NCBI GenBank assembly: GCA_030372985.1
Contig: JAUCQB010000256.1
Span: 1 to 64,000 of the forward strand
Direction: 5' to 3'
DNA length: 64,000 bases
DNA from: Phycisphaerae bacterium
GTDB lineage: Bacteria; Planctomycetota; Phycisphaerae; UBA1845; PWPN01
The notes under the pieces were generated by a model that was not told the DNA's origin, made no database searches, and was given only the letters and a program-made list of their open reading frames with translations. Made by a program: the position numbers and the translations under genes. Below are positions 8,714 through 16,923 of this stretch, piece after piece. Position 1 is the stretch's first letter; each line of letters starts with the position of its first letter.

Positions 8714-9468
8714 TTACTTGTCAACACGCACGACAGTTGTTTGACCGCTACCTCGATGGGGAGCTGTCCCCGTCGTTGCAGGCGGAGCTGCACGCTCACC
8801 AGTTGAGCTGCTCGGCATGCCAGACCGAACTGGCCATGCTCGAAGCATGCGGCGACGTCATCATGCTCGACCGCCGCCGCGAACCGAAGCTCAGTGACTC
8901 TTTCACCGATCGTGTCCTGATGGCTCGTCGTGCTCAGTTGGCCTCGCAACCCCGGCGTCGGAACTGGGGTCGTACCCTTGTGGTGGTTGGTGCCCCGCTG
9001 GCCGCCGCCGCCAGCATTGCCCTGTGCCTCACGCTGATGTGGCCCAGTGCCCCGCAGCGACAACCCAAGACGGATGTCGCGGTCCGGGTGGAAATGCCCC
9101 CTGGCAGCACGACAGCGGTTTATGGCGGGTCTTCCGCACAAGGGAATCCGGATCCGAATCTGCCCGCCACCCAGATGCCTTCGTCTGCCCTGATGGAGTC
9201 GCTGCTCACAACCGTCGTTGAGCGGAGCACGCAGACGGTCGAAGGAACAAGGAACAATCTGGCAAAATACAAACTTCTGTTTCAGCAGTTCCTGATCGAG
9301 ACAAACGCCCGGGTCGTTGCACAGGAAGACGGCTCGTTACGCAAAACGCCCTCGAGTGAACGGTCCGCGGATCAGCAAGGGACGGAACAGGAGTTGCTGA
9401 GTTCACCGCCGACAGGCTCCGAAAACGGCGGCGACGCCGGCGGCGATCTAATGCTCGAGCCGCTCTGA
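8710..9468 (+). CDS. Zinc-finger (ZAS) membrane anti-sigma factor
   Basis: This 252-residue protein overlaps the sigma gene by 4 bases. The N-terminal zf-HC2/ZAS domain includes CQHARQLFDRYLDGELS and the H-x3-C-x2-C zinc motif (His30, Cys34, Cys37). One membrane segment follows at about 89-111 (VVVGAPLAAAASIALCLTLMW). The remaining 140 residues would be outside the cytoplasm, low in hydrophobicity and Ser/Thr/Gln rich. It probably holds the partner sigma at the membrane until an envelope signal is sensed. What it senses is not visible. Confidence 0.88.
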   Translation: MITCQHARQLFDRYLDGELSPSLQAELHAHQLSCSACQTELAMLEACGDVIMLDRRREPKLSDSFTDRVLMARRAQLASQPRRRNWGRTLVVVGAPLAAAASIALCLTLMWPSAPQRQPKTDVAVRVEMPPGSTTAVYGGSSAQGNPDPNLPATQMPSSALMESLLTTVVERSTQTVEGTRNNLAKYKLLFQQFLIETNARVVAQEDGSLRKTPSSERSADQQGTEQELLSSPPTGSENGGDAGGDLMLEPL

Positions 9469-9489
9469 TCTCATCGTACCTGGCCGCGG

Positions 9490-9517
9490 TTGTCGCCGGG
9501 TTCTCCGATGGTATAGT
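9490..9517 (+). promoter_or_regulatory. Candidate sigma-70 promoter before the PDZ protein gene
   Basis: TTGTCG (9490-9495), a 16-base spacer and TATAGT (9512-9517) lie 55 bases before the chosen ATG at 9572, inside the 103-base gap after the anti-sigma gene. It would separate the PDZ gene from the sigma operon. Confidence 0.35.
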
Positions 9518-9571
9518 ACGCAGGTTCTTCAGCGGTGAGACGGGTTGGTCCGTCAGAGGGATTGTCTTGCC

Positions 9572-11809
9572 ATGTCCGGCAGGCGCAAATGCTGTATGGC
9601 GGTGGCGTCGTGGCTCAGCCTGGCGATCGGTACGACCGGCGTCATGGCTGCGGACGCCGCCTTGCCGGCCTTGCTGGCCCGCTCGGTTCCGGCGGATGCT
9701 CGCTTGTATCTCGAATTTCACGCGTTGAATTCGTTCGTGGGGACCCCGTTCGATCTGATGATGACTCGGATGGCCGGCGACCTGATGGCGTCGGGGCACA
9801 GTCTCGCTTCGCAACCGCCCGGCACCCAACCGGCCACTCAGCCCGCAGGCTGGCGGGCCTGGTTTGCCGAGACCATGGGTCTGAAGGACCCCAGGGCGGC
9901 CGATCTGCTGTTTTCCGGTCCGATTGCTTTTGCCGCCGAGGGCTGGAGCGGATTGGGTGATGCAGTGCTGCTGGCCGAGCCCAAGGATGTTGGTGCGTTT
10001 GAGGCGGTCATGGCGCCCCAGCGCGAACCCTCTTCTCAGAAGGTGCGGGTGTACAAGCTTTCGCAGGAGCATGAGCTGGCCTGCGACGGACGAGTCGCCG
10101 TACTCGGCCGGGCGGGGGCGGCCATCAATCTCTATCAACGGACGGTGGCCCTCTGGGAAAGCGATGCCGGTGCAACTCTCGGTGACATCGCCGAGTTTCG
10201 CGAGCGGATGGCCGGCCTCCCCGCAGGCGCGCAGATCATTTTCTATGCCGGTTCAACCGCTCGGGCCGCGGAAGCAAGGTTCATCCTCGGTCAGTGGTGG
10301 CCTGCCGATTGGGTGCAGTTGCGGGCCGTCGCGATCGGAGTCGGGGTCAGCCCCGCGGGGTTGATGTTTGATGTCGACGGCCGCGCGGAGCCGGATCCCG
10401 AATTGATCTCGGTCCCGCCGTTGGCCACCGACGCACTATCCAGGCTTCCCGCCTCGGTGGTCGCCGCCTGGACGCAGCCGATCGACTTTGTCGAACGTTT
10501 CAGGCGTCTTCAGGTGGACGACCCGACCGGAATCATTGAGGTGCTGTTGGCGGATATGCCCGGCAGGTCCGTCGAATGGCAGTTGCTCGATCACTTGGGA
10601 GACAGTGCGGTTTTCGTCCTGGCCGGACGTCCGATGTCCGCCGGGACCGCAAGCAACCCCCAGCCTGGAATGGTTACGGCGACGGCCCCCGGCGCGACGA
10701 CGATGCCTGCCACCGCTCCGACGGCGACAGGGCCCGCGGTCGCGGCGAGCCAGGGGAGTGTGACTCAGCCGGCGACGGCGTCTTCGGCACCCTCTGCCTC
10801 GCCTGAGGTGGCACCGGCGAGCGCAACAGGCGGCCCCTCGGCGCATGATCCAGCCCTGATTCTGCCCGTCCTGGCCATGCTGGTGGAGACCGATGATCCC
10901 CATGCGGTTGAGGCCGCTCTCGAGCGGATCACCGTTAACCTGCAGTATCTGGTCGCAAGTCGCTCGCCCGGCGACGCCAGCGGTGTGGTGCGCAGGATTC
11001 CGGAACGCGGCGGCGGCCAGATGGTCTCCGTGTCGCTGCGGCGGCTGTTTGAGTCGCACACAAAATGCCCCTTCCTGCTCAACCTCGAACTGAGCTGGAT
11101 GATCTGGGATCGCTGGCTGATCATCGGCACGAGCGCGGATGTCGTGCGCGAGATCGTGGCTGCCCGGCGCGGTGAGGGCGAACTGCTGCCTCGCGGCCTG
11201 ATGCCGCATCTGGCCGCCGAGGTCGGCAAAGCTGGAACGGTCGGGCAGATGCTGCTTCTTGGCCAGCCCCATGACCTGGCCGAAATGCTGGATTCATGGG
11301 TGGCCTACGTTTCGGCTTACCATCCGCAGATGTTGCGGCCGGAGTGGTGGCGTGATCTTGAGCGGCGACAGCGGAGCATGGGAGTCCAGTTGGGAGTCGT
11401 GCCGACGGCCCAGGCGGTCCGCTCGGGGGTCGAGGTGGGGCAGACCTTGCCTGGATACCCCGCATTCGGCGTTCTCCAGCCCGGTGACCTGATCCTGCGC
11501 GTCGACGGACATCCTCTCAGCACAAACGAGCCGGCTCGAACTCTTCGGCACTTGCTGTCGGTGGCGGGCGAATCCGGAAAGGTGACCCTGGGAATCCTCC
11601 GTGCCGGTCGTGAACAGGATGTTACGATAACCATGCCCATCGCGAGGGAGTCGGCTCAGGCTGTTCAGCCCATCGCGTTGCTCCGGCAGATCGCGGGCTT
11701 TCTCCGTCCGTTCCCGGCAGCCGGGTATGCCGTCTGGCGTCCCGGTCCGGAACGACTCAAAGCCCATCTTGAGCTGCGTTTCACCAGTTCTACGCAGCCG
11801 CCGAGATGA
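9572..11809 (+). CDS. Large secreted protein with C-terminal PDZ domain, function unknown
   Basis: This protein of about 745 residues has an N-terminal signal peptide (CMAVASWLSLAIGTTGVMAADA). The first half begins VPADARLYLEFHALNSF and resembles secreted planctomycete proteins of unknown role. A low-complexity Ala/Thr/Pro linker (about 370-430) divides it. The end is a PDZ domain (about 610-700: GVQLGVVPTAQAVRSGVEVGQTLPGYPAFG, LQPGDLILRVDG, VTLGILRAGREQDVTI). No protease motif is present, so the PDZ domain may be a sensor or a binding module. It sits directly behind an ECF sigma/anti-sigma pair, which suggests an envelope-stress or surface-quality role. The frame also allows a TTG start at 9545. 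Confidence 0.75.
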   Translation: MSGRRKCCMAVASWLSLAIGTTGVMAADAALPALLARSVPADARLYLEFHALNSFVGTPFDLMMTRMAGDLMASGHSLASQPPGTQPATQPAGWRAWFAETMGLKDPRAADLLFSGPIAFAAEGWSGLGDAVLLAEPKDVGAFEAVMAPQREPSSQKVRVYKLSQEHELACDGRVAVLGRAGAAINLYQRTVALWESDAGATLGDIAEFRERMAGLPAGAQIIFYAGSTARAAEARFILGQWWPADWVQLRAVAIGVGVSPAGLMFDVDGRAEPDPELISVPPLATDALSRLPASVVAAWTQPIDFVERFRRLQVDDPTGIIEVLLADMPGRSVEWQLLDHLGDSAVFVLAGRPMSAGTASNPQPGMVTATAPGATTMPATAPTATGPAVAASQGSVTQPATASSAPSASPEVAPASATGGPSAHDPALILPVLAMLVETDDPHAVEAALERITVNLQYLVASRSPGDASGVVRRIPERGGGQMVSVSLRRLFESHTKCPFLLNLELSWMIWDRWLIIGTSADVVREIVAARRGEGELLPRGLMPHLAAEVGKAGTVGQMLLLGQPHDLAEMLDSWVAYVSAYHPQMLRPEWWRDLERRQRSMGVQLGVVPTAQAVRSGVEVGQTLPGYPAFGVLQPGDLILRVDGHPLSTNEPARTLRHLLSVAGESGKVTLGILRAGREQDVTITMPIARESAQAVQPIALLRQIAGFLRPFPAAGYAVWRPGPERLKAHLELRFTSSTQPPR

Positions 11810-11967
11810 GATCGCGGTGGAAATCCACATGTGGCGGCAGTATCTGCACTGAGGGTGCCGGCATTCTCGGTCCTTGGAGATACTGTCCTGGCCGCGGAGG
11901 CAATAGCCCTCTGCCCTGTGACAGCGTCGAAAACGCCCAAACAAGGGCTGGACCCCGCGGACTCTGC

Positions 11968-11995
11968 TAAAGGCTCCAGGTCGTTTCCCCGAAGG
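11968..11995 (+). promoter_or_regulatory. Weak sigma-28-like promoter candidate before the PilZ gene
   Basis: TAAA (11968-11971) and CCCGAAGG (11988-11995) separated by 16 bases loosely resemble the FliA pattern TAAA-N15-GCCGATAA (4 of 8 in the -10 part). It is attractive only because PilZ genes often belong to motility regulons. Confidence 0.2.
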
Positions 11996-12060
11996 AGATA
12001 ATACGGAGCGCTCTTTCAGTGCCGGGTCAGCGTGCAGTCCCGTTCGATCAGGTCCGGCTC

Positions 12061-12696
12061 ATGGCAGTGACAGAACAACAATTCGGACGATTGGGGCTCA
12101 CCGACGAGCAACTGGACTCCCTGTTAAATGAACTGGACAGGGCCTGTCAGGATGCGGTGGTCAACGAGCACCGCCGCTCCGTTCGCAAGCCGTTTCGGTC
12201 GGTGAACGTCCGCGTGTCGATTCTCGACAAGGCTCTGGCGGAAATCATCGCTTTCAAGGTTCCGACGCGCAATATCTCGCTGCACGGTCTGGCTTTTCTC
12301 CATCACCACATGCTGCAGATCGGACAGGCGCTTCGGATTCAGATTCCTTTCAGCAAGGGCTATACCGTCGAGCTGCTTGCCCGGGTCGCCAGATGCCGTC
12401 ACATCAGCGGCATGATTCACGAGATTGGTGTCGAGTTCCAGGGCAGAGTGAGCCGGCAGGGCGTAGCCGACAAGGACAATCCTGCCCGCGCCGACAGACC
12501 CGAGACTGCGGAACCGCCGCCCGGCGAGGTTGGACGGTTCAGCCCTCAGGGAAACGTCAGCGCGGTGTGTGCAGGTCCTGGTCCTTCGGCGGGATCGGAT
12601 GAGCAACGTCCGCGTACACCTGGCCGCTGCGCACTTCACACGGGTAGATCTTCAATCGCAAGTGGGGCAACTTGGGATCCGTCAGACCGGTCTTGA
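12061..12696 (+). CDS. PilZ domain protein (cyclic-di-GMP receptor)
   Basis: This 211-residue protein carries both c-di-GMP contact motifs of PilZ: the arginine motif RRSVR (about 38-42) and N-x-S-x-x-G as NISLHG (71-76). The usual beta-barrel strands follow (ALRIQIPF, YTVELLARVARC, HEIGVEFQG). The N-terminus is a short helical region (EQQFGRLGLTDEQLDSLLNELDRA). The last 60 residues are disordered-looking and rich in Pro, Gly and Arg, and their DNA runs antisense through the end of the Rieske gene (140-base tail overlap). The ATG at 12061 was preferred to a GTG at 12019. Confidence 0.82.
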   Translation: MAVTEQQFGRLGLTDEQLDSLLNELDRACQDAVVNEHRRSVRKPFRSVNVRVSILDKALAEIIAFKVPTRNISLHGLAFLHHHMLQIGQALRIQIPFSKGYTVELLARVARCRHISGMIHEIGVEFQGRVSRQGVADKDNPARADRPETAEPPPGEVGRFSPQGNVSAVCAGPGPSAGSDEQRPRTPGRCALHTGRSSIASGATWDPSDRS

Positions 12697-12910
12697 GGTC
12701 CCAGGGCCAGTGGTGAACCGGACAGACCAGCGCACCGTTGTGCACGTATCCCTTGCCCAGCGGACCGTTTTCGTGAGGACAGTTGAAGGCGGTCACGTGG
12801 AAAGTACCGTTGTCGTTGCAGACCGCGAACCAGCGATCGTTCACCATGGCCGGTACCGCGCGTCCGGCCGGGACATCCTTCGCATCGATGACGAAAACGT
12901 AATCCGACAT
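12557..12910 (-). CDS. Rieske [2Fe-2S] ferredoxin-like protein
   Basis: This 117-residue soluble protein has the two Rieske cluster motifs C-P-H and C-P-x-H-H-W (Cys44-His46 in FNCPHENGPLGKG, Cys63-His66 in LVCPVHHWPWDL), which bind a 2Fe-2S cluster. Small stand-alone proteins like this act as electron carriers for NirD-like or dioxygenase systems. No oxygenase or reductase partner is adjacent. The next gene on this strand (12967-13443) is a membrane protein with a zinc ribbon 56 bases upstream, so a two-gene operon is possible. Confidence 0.88.
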   Translation of the reverse strand: MSDYVFVIDAKDVPAGRAVPAMVNDRWFAVCNDNGTFHVTAFNCPHENGPLGKGYVHNGALVCPVHHWPWDLKTGLTDPKLPHLRLKIYPCEVRSGQVYADVAHPIPPKDQDLHTPR

Positions 12911-12966
12911 GTGGTCTCTCGCAGGCTCAGCAGGTAGGTTGTTGGGGACCGGACGGGACGGCGAGG

Positions 12967-13443
12967 TTATGCCGTCCGAAGCTGCAGCCGACACACGCGG
13001 CAGACCCACTGTCCTGATTCGATGCGATGAAGGGACCCGAGCCGGCCGCAACCCTCGCAGATCTCCACCCGAGATTGTCGCGAGGCCAAGGTGATCTCCT
13101 CGTTGAGTTCGAGAATGTCTTCCAGCAGTTGGGTCTGCAGCGACGCGTTGATGGCCCGGTCTCGTTGAATGGCCAGAATCTGGCCCAGAGCCCCAAAGAG
13201 CAGGCAGCCGATGACCCCGGCACCGGCCAGGACGGCCGCCGCCTGATAAAGCTGGCCGGAACTCGTGAACTGGTTGAGGGTGTTGGCCAGCGGGCCGCCG
13301 GCGATCACCCCACTGCGCAGGGCCTCCGCATGTACCCACAGGTAGGCCCCGGAGGCCAGCCCAAACAACACGGACATGATCGAGATCGCGTAGAGGGACC
13401 CGATCAGAAAACGGACAATCGGATAGTCTCTGCTTCGAGTCAT
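12967..13443 (-). CDS. Membrane protein with C-terminal zinc ribbon, unknown function
   Basis: This protein of about 158 residues was not recognised as a named family. Two membrane segments are clear (FLIGSLYAISIMSVLFGLASGAYLW and AAAVLAGAGVIGCLLFGALGQIL). A short helical stretch follows (DRAINASLQTQLLEDILELNEEI), then a four-cysteine ribbon CEGC...CRVC near the C-terminus, typical of a structural zinc site. The start was set at ATG 13443 (GGTGG 5 bases upstream); ATG 13461 is also possible. It lies directly upstream of the Rieske gene. Confidence 0.6.
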   Translation of the reverse strand: MTRSRDYPIVRFLIGSLYAISIMSVLFGLASGAYLWVHAEALRSGVIAGGPLANTLNQFTSSGQLYQAAAVLAGAGVIGCLLFGALGQILAIQRDRAINASLQTQLLEDILELNEEITLASRQSRVEICEGCGRLGSLHRIESGQWVCRVCRLQLRTA

Positions 13444-13956
13444 TGCTTCCACCGCACGCATTGTACGGATCGGTCCCGGAAACACCAACCGCATGCCAAG
13501 TCCTCCTGCGGCTCGCAACGGCTCTGGGCACGGCCAGAGCATCGTTCAACGTCGTCGTGATCCAGCCCGGCGGTCATAAGTACCTAAGGATCAAAGCCTT
13601 ACGTTTTCCAGGCATGGTCTGCTACTACCGTTCCATCCCCGACCAGCCGTAGCTCTGACACGCTTCACGTTAACCTTTTATCGGGCTATTAAAGTGCGGA
13701 TCTGCACGTCTGCTTTCGGTCTTGCTCAATCGGTCCGGCCCGGGTTGAAATCTAACGTGCCAGGAATCCCCGGTGCTGGGCGCATGGGCCCTGCGGGAAT
13801 GCTCGGCAGGTTGCTGGTCGGCAATCTGCGGCTCAGGGATGGGCCTGTGTGCCGAGGTTGCCGGATCATTTGACGCTCGCTGGAGGTGGTGGGATAAAGG
13901 TCGCCGGTGCGTCGACAGCCCGATCGAAGTGGTCGGCGGCTGCCTTGAAGCGACAG
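13444..13956. other. Intergenic region, 513 bp, divergent between membrane protein and lpxK
   Basis: There is no convincing gene on either strand. The middle is comparatively AT-rich (around 13660-13700). The right part holds the candidate lpxK promoter listed separately. It probably serves both divergent genes. Confidence 0.5.
13870..13898 (+). promoter_or_regulatory. Candidate sigma-70 promoter of lpxK
   Basis: TTGACG (13870-13875), a 17-base spacer and GATAAA (13893-13898) match 5/6 and 4/6 of the consensus. The predicted transcript start near 13905 lies downstream of the alternative GTG start at 13849, supporting the ATG at 13957. Confidence 0.4.
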
Positions 13957-15072
13957 ATGGCCGAATCAACGACATACATGGAGATCGTCAGCGGTCAGCG
14001 GCGGGGTCTGCTTGCCTCGTCCGCTCGGGGAGTACTCTGGGTCGTTTCGAAGGGGTACGCCGGCCTCCTGACGGTGAGGAATGCCTGGTACGACTCTGCG
14101 GCCCTGCCCCAATGGCTTGATGTCCCAGTGATTTCGGTTGGCAACCTGACCGTAGGCGGAACCGGCAAGACGCCGATGTGCGGTTGGCTGTGCCGGCACC
14201 TTCTGGACAGGGAGCTCAAACCCGCCGTTCTGAGCAGAGGCTACAAGGCATCCCGGGAAGGCCTGGCTGACGAGATGCTGATGCTCTCGCGGCAATTCCC
14301 GCAGGCCGTTCTGGTTGCTCATCCAGACCGGTATAAGGCAGGCCGCGTGGCGACCGAACATTATGGAGCGCAGGCTGTGATCCTGGACGATGCCTTCCAG
14401 CACCGCAGGATCGGCCGCGATCTGGACCTTCTCCTCATCGATGCAAGCCGGCCGTTCGGATTCGGGCACGTCTTGCCTCGCGGTTTGCTGCGTGAGCCGC
14501 TGAAAGGCCTGATCCGCGCCGGTGCCGTGGTTCTGACCCGATGCGATCTTGCCGGGGCTCTGCAGGTGGCCGGGCTGGAGGACAATGTCCGGCGTCTGCA
14601 TCCGAAAGTCCCCGTGGTGCGAGCGGTGCATCGACCACATGGGTTCACTGGGCTGGATGGTGCCGCGGTTCCCTTGCCCCCGGCCACGAGGATCGGCTGC
14701 CTTGCCGGAATCGCCAGACCGGACGCGTTCGAGCGGACGGTGGCCGATATGGGAATTCGTGCGGCACAAGTCCAATGGTGGCCGGATCACCATCCCTACA
14801 CCGTTGCCGACGCGGAGATGATTCGACGGTGGGCGGAACGACACCGACTCGACGCGCTCATCACCACGGAGAAGGATGCGGTGAAACTTGCGGCCTTGAA
14901 GACCGAGTGGCCGTTGCCGGTGCTGGCCCTTCACATCGAGATGGAAATGCTTGATGATGGCGACGCGGTGCTATCCGGACTGATTGACGAGATGCTGAAG
15001 GAGTACTCTGAACCTGAGCCGTCAGACGAACGAGACAACGGAGACTTGGATGAAGAGCATTCACATCACTGA
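13957..15072 (+). CDS. lpxK: Tetraacyldisaccharide 4'-kinase LpxK
   Basis: This 371-residue inner-membrane-associated kinase phosphorylates the 4' position of the lipid A precursor. An N-terminal hydrophobic anchor (about 25-40) is followed by VPVISVGNLTVGGTGKTP (about 57-73), the LpxK P-loop. Family-specific blocks SRGYK, GDE-like ADEMLMLSRQFP, VILDDAFQHRRIGRDLDLLLIDASRPFG and TEKDAVKL come after it. Presence of LpxK implies lipid A and so an outer membrane. The 3' end overlaps the next gene by 23 bases. Confidence 0.93.
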   Translation: MAESTTYMEIVSGQRRGLLASSARGVLWVVSKGYAGLLTVRNAWYDSAALPQWLDVPVISVGNLTVGGTGKTPMCGWLCRHLLDRELKPAVLSRGYKASREGLADEMLMLSRQFPQAVLVAHPDRYKAGRVATEHYGAQAVILDDAFQHRRIGRDLDLLLIDASRPFGFGHVLPRGLLREPLKGLIRAGAVVLTRCDLAGALQVAGLEDNVRRLHPKVPVVRAVHRPHGFTGLDGAAVPLPPATRIGCLAGIARPDAFERTVADMGIRAAQVQWWPDHHPYTVADAEMIRRWAERHRLDALITTEKDAVKLAALKTEWPLPVLALHIEMEMLDDGDAVLSGLIDEMLKEYSEPEPSDERDNGDLDEEHSHH

Positions 15073-15889
15073 GAAAACGTTGCCGATGGCGTGGGAGAGA
15101 GCGGTGATCGCGTGCTGGCAGCAGGGCGAGCGTTTTCCTACCCAGTACGACAAGCCTGAGGACCCGAACAGCCGCGACGTGACCGCGATGATTCACGTGA
15201 CCGAGCCGATGTCCGAACCGCGCTTGCACCGGGCGTTTCCGGGGGGGCTCGATGACCTTGAGAAATATCGGGCGGAGGTCCTGCTGGGCGTCCACGATCA
15301 CTGGATTGCCCCGGAAGAGGGCAAGTGGGAATACACGTATCACGAGCGATTGTTTGAATATGACCCGCCGTGGGCCAGCGGTGAGAAGCTCGACCAGATC
15401 GCCACCTGCGTCCGGCTGCTCAAGGACTGCTGGTACACGCGGCGAGCTCAGGCGGTGACCTGGAAAGCGTGGGAGGACCTCGGAATCAGCGATCCGGCCT
15501 GTCTGCAGCGCATGTGGTTCCGCATTCAGAACGGCCGGCTCAACATGAACGTTCACATGCGGTCCAACGATGCCTACAAGGCCGCTTTCATGAACATGTT
15601 CGCGTTCGTGGAGCTCCAGGCCCAGATGGCTCGTGAAATCGGCGTTCAGGTCGGCGAGTACATCCACATTGCCGATTCGTTCCATATCTACGGCAGCTAC
15701 TTCGACGAGTTCCAGGGTTTTCTCAAGACGGTCGAGACCCGGGACGCGGAGGATCGGGTGTGGGACACGGAGTTTGCCCGAGAGATGTTCGTTGAAGGTT
15801 GCGACGTTCTCCTGGCCGAGCAGGACATGCCCGAGCACAAGAAGGAGCTCGTTCGCAAGCGGCGGGCGGAACTGACGGCAGCGGGATAG
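15050..15889 (+). CDS. Thymidylate synthase-family protein (divergent)
   Basis: This 279-residue protein keeps the active-site layout of thymidylate synthase: RR near 131-132 (RRAQAVTW), the nucleophile Cys151 in DPACLQRMWFRI, Arg171 and Asp174 in MRSNDAYKAAFMNMFAF, Asn182, and the H-x-Y of the deoxyribose site (His212, Tyr214 in SFHIYG). The overall sequence differs from ordinary ThyA, whose site reads PCH, and resembles archaeal-type or nucleotide hydroxymethylase-like relatives. It may make dTMP from dUMP with methylene-tetrahydrofolate, or hydroxymethylate a pyrimidine nucleotide. It starts inside lpxK with GGAG 6 bases upstream of the ATG. Confidence 0.82.
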   Translation: MKSIHITEKTLPMAWERAVIACWQQGERFPTQYDKPEDPNSRDVTAMIHVTEPMSEPRLHRAFPGGLDDLEKYRAEVLLGVHDHWIAPEEGKWEYTYHERLFEYDPPWASGEKLDQIATCVRLLKDCWYTRRAQAVTWKAWEDLGISDPACLQRMWFRIQNGRLNMNVHMRSNDAYKAAFMNMFAFVELQAQMAREIGVQVGEYIHIADSFHIYGSYFDEFQGFLKTVETRDAEDRVWDTEFAREMFVEGCDVLLAEQDMPEHKKELVRKRRAELTAAG

Positions 15890-15915
15890 CGGCAGCGCTG
15901 CAGCGACTTGCGGTT

Positions 15916-16857
15916 ATGAGAATTGCGGTCATCGGCTCCGGTTCAGTGGGTTGTTATTACGGCGCGAAGCTCGCGCAGTGCGGGCACGACGTTCGCTTTC
16001 TGATGCGCCGAGATCTGGAAGCGGTCAGACGAAGCGGTCTGACGATCAAGAGCTGCGACGGCGATTTTCAACTCAAAGCGGCGGCTTTCGGTGATCCGGG
16101 GGAGATTGGACAAGTCGATCTCGTGATCTGTGCGTTGAAGGCGACGGCGATCGATGACGCCGAGCGGTTGATTCGCCCTTGTCTCGGGCAGCACACTCGG
16201 GTCCTGGCGTTGATGAACGGACTGGGGATCGAAGATCGTTTCGTGGAGTGGTTCGGGCCGGAGCGGGTTTTCGGCGGGATGGCGTTTGTGTGCATCAACC
16301 GGGGTGAGCCGGGCGTGGTGCACCATCTGGCCTACGGGCGGGTGGCGTTCGGACATTACCTGGACGATCTGAAGCAGGTTGAGGAGATGGCAAAACTCTT
16401 CGCGGATGCCGGCATCGAGACCATGGTGCGGCCGTCGCTCAGGCAAGCCCGGTGGGAGAAGCTGATGTGGAACATCCCCTTCAGCACCCTGACGGTCACG
16501 GCGGGCGGCGTCACCACGCACGAGATCATCAACGATCCCGGCCTGAAGCAAATGGCCTGGGCGTTGATGCAGGAAACCGGCCAGGCCGGCAACGCCCACG
16601 GCTGTGCAATCGATATCGCCGTCATGACGCGGAAGATGATGTCCAACACGCTGACCATGCCGCCTTACCGGCCGTCTATGCTGATCGATTACCAGAACAA
16701 GCAGCCGCTCGAGGTGGAAGCCATTCTGGGCGAGCCCGTGCGCCAGGCGGCTGCCGTGGGTGTTCCCGTTCCGACCATCGAAGCGCAGTATCGTCTGACC
16801 TCGTTTCTGGACCGGCTCAACCGTGGTGAGATCAGTGTTTCGCAGAGCCGCTGGTGA
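15916..16857 (+). CDS. panE: 2-dehydropantoate 2-reductase (PanE/ApbA family)
   Basis: This 313-residue NADPH-dependent reductase belongs to the pantothenate/coenzyme A pathway. The N-terminal Rossmann motif is GSGSVGCYYG (7-16). Family blocks follow: DLVICALKA, MNGLG (residues of the hinge), and the C-terminal helical domain with WEKLMWNIPFSTLTVTAGG containing the catalytic-region Lys/Asn. Length is usual. The ATG at 15916 is the first residue of the Rossmann fold start MRIAVIG. It lies 26 bases behind the thymidylate synthase-like gene, so one operon is likely. Some ApbA/PanE relatives act on other 2-keto acids. Confidence 0.88.
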   Translation: MRIAVIGSGSVGCYYGAKLAQCGHDVRFLMRRDLEAVRRSGLTIKSCDGDFQLKAAAFGDPGEIGQVDLVICALKATAIDDAERLIRPCLGQHTRVLALMNGLGIEDRFVEWFGPERVFGGMAFVCINRGEPGVVHHLAYGRVAFGHYLDDLKQVEEMAKLFADAGIETMVRPSLRQARWEKLMWNIPFSTLTVTAGGVTTHEIINDPGLKQMAWALMQETGQAGNAHGCAIDIAVMTRKMMSNTLTMPPYRPSMLIDYQNKQPLEVEAILGEPVRQAAAVGVPVPTIEAQYRLTSFLDRLNRGEISVSQSRW

Positions 16858-16923
16858 GCCCGCGGCCACAGTACCCTCCGCAGGAAAGGTGTGCACCAAC
16901 ACCGTCAAAGAAGGCAGGCTGTC

